DNA of 6,956 nucleotides, taken from positions 1 through 6,956 of the forward strand of contig JAJBVR010000032.1 in the NCBI GenBank assembly GCA_020859725.1. Direction: 5' to 3'. Numbering within the stretch: position 1 is the stretch's first letter; each line of letters opens with the position of its first letter. Shown here in pieces: positions 6,429-6,956 of this stretch. The stretch is from Clostridiales bacterium (lineage in GTDB: Bacteria > Bacillota > Clostridia > Oscillospirales > Acutalibacteraceae). The position numbers and the translations under genes were made by a program. The notes below the pieces were generated by a model. That model was given only the letters and a program-made list of their open reading frames with translations. It ran no database searches and was not told the origin of the DNA.

Positions 6429-6956
6429 GATACTCCAGTGTGTTAACGATATGAACCGCGCCGGGCTTGAAACCATGCTTATGAATTATTATAAATGCAT
6501 AAACAGAAATGAATTTCAGTTTGATTTTTTAACTCATCGCCCATATAAAGGCGATTATGATGATGAAATAATTTCAATGGGCGGCAAAATTTATTACGCG
6601 CCTCGCCTTTATCCTCAAAAATATGCTGAATATTTCAGATTTATGAAAGATTTCTGGAAACAGCATCCCGAATATAAAATAGTTCATTCGCATATTGACG
6701 CTATGAGTTATTTTCCGCTTCTTTCGGCAAAAAAAGCAGGTATTCCCGTGCGCATAGCGCACAGTCACAGCACTTCTGTAGACAGGGATTTCAAATATTT
6801 TTTAAAGCTTTATTATAAGCATAAATTGATTTTTGCCGCTACTGATTTTTGTGCCTGCGGAGAGGAAGCGGGCAGGTTTTTATTTCCGAATAAAAATTTT
6901 AAAATAATTCCGAATGCCGTTGAAGCGGAAAAGTTTTATTTTAATTCATATGTGCG
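6421..6956 (+). CDS. EpsF-like GT4 glycosyltransferase, N-terminal 178 codons (cut by window edge)
   Basis: The frame is open from the ATG at 6421 to the right edge, and the 3' part is missing only because the window ends. The translation begins MIRILQCVNDMNRAGLETML, the typical start of a large group of Clostridia and Bacilli capsule/EPS glycosyltransferases (EpsF-like, GT4). Other conserved stretches are FDFLTHRP, DDEIISMGGKIYYAPRL, IVHSHIDAMSYFPL, PVRIAHSHST, CACGEEAGRFLF and IIPNAVEAEKF. These cover the acceptor-side Rossmann domain and the linker to the donor domain. The donor-side E-x7-E motif would lie beyond the edge and cannot be checked. It is expected to be a cytoplasmic enzyme adding a further sugar to the lipid-linked repeat unit. 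It overlaps the previous gene by 8 nt, so it belongs to the same operon. Donor sugar and linkage are unknown. Confidence 0.92.
   Translation, partial: MIRILQCVNDMNRAGLETMLMNYYKCINRNEFQFDFLTHRPYKGDYDDEIISMGGKIYYAPRLYPQKYAEYFRFMKDFWKQHPEYKIVHSHIDAMSYFPLLSAKKAGIPVRIAHSHSTSVDRDFKYFLKLYYKHKLIFAATDFCACGEEAGRFLFPNKNFKIIPNAVEAEKFYFNSYV

Noticed and set aside
1..6956. CRISPR arrays, tRNA/rRNA genes, insertion sequences, attachment sites or toxin-antitoxin/defence genes
   Set aside because: No spaced repeats, RNA gene signatures, transposase or integrase motifs or defence domains were recognised on either strand. The window is a housekeeping gene plus a recognisable polysaccharide operon.

Overview
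The window reads as a stretch of a low-GC Gram-positive chromosome, most likely a Clostridia (Bacillota) species, possibly a gut Oscillospirales or Lachnospirales relative. This rests on strong AGGAGG-type ribosome binding sites, an RNase Y gene, an exopolysaccharide (EPS/CPS) locus whose co-polymerase and tyrosine kinase are separate proteins as in Gram-positives, an AT-rich composition and a canonical sigma-A-type promoter. The exact taxon cannot be fixed from the sequence alone. All genes lie on the + strand.

Layout. Positions 1-125 are a leader or the tail of an upstream unit, with no gene visible. Positions 126-1679 hold rny, a complete membrane-anchored RNase Y, closed by a convincing intrinsic terminator at 1699-1733. 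Positions 1800-2090 hold a small Dabb-type alpha+beta barrel protein of unknown role. An AT-rich intergenic stretch of about 190 bp (2091-2278) follows. It contains a possible weak terminator and a strong promoter (TTGACA, 18 bp, extended TGnTATTAT) that faces the next five genes.

From 2279 to the right edge runs one tightly packed polysaccharide operon. It encodes a Wzz/CpsC/YveK-type co-polymerase (TTG start), a CpsD/CapB-type bacterial tyrosine kinase with a tyrosine-rich tail, a polyisoprenyl-phosphate hexose-1-phosphate transferase (CpsE/WbaP type), a GT4 glycosyltransferase, and the first 178 codons of a second, EpsF-like GT4 glycosyltransferase. Gene junctions overlap by 1 or 8 nt or are separated by 19 or fewer nt.

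How the genes fit together (inference from the families). The sugar transferase loads the first sugar phosphate on undecaprenyl phosphate, and the GT4 enzymes add further sugars on the cytoplasmic face. The co-polymerase/kinase pair controls polymer length and export through cyclic autophosphorylation of the tyrosine tail. Flippase, polymerase, phosphatase and further transferases would be expected beyond the right edge.

I found no sign of a wholly new system. The points most worth checking are an inverted repeat flanking the EPS promoter (a weak case for promoter inversion), the in-frame hexanucleotide repeat coding for the kinase tail, the kinase's variant P-loop and interface motif, a lysine-rich insertion in the sugar transferase, and the unexplained Dabb gene.
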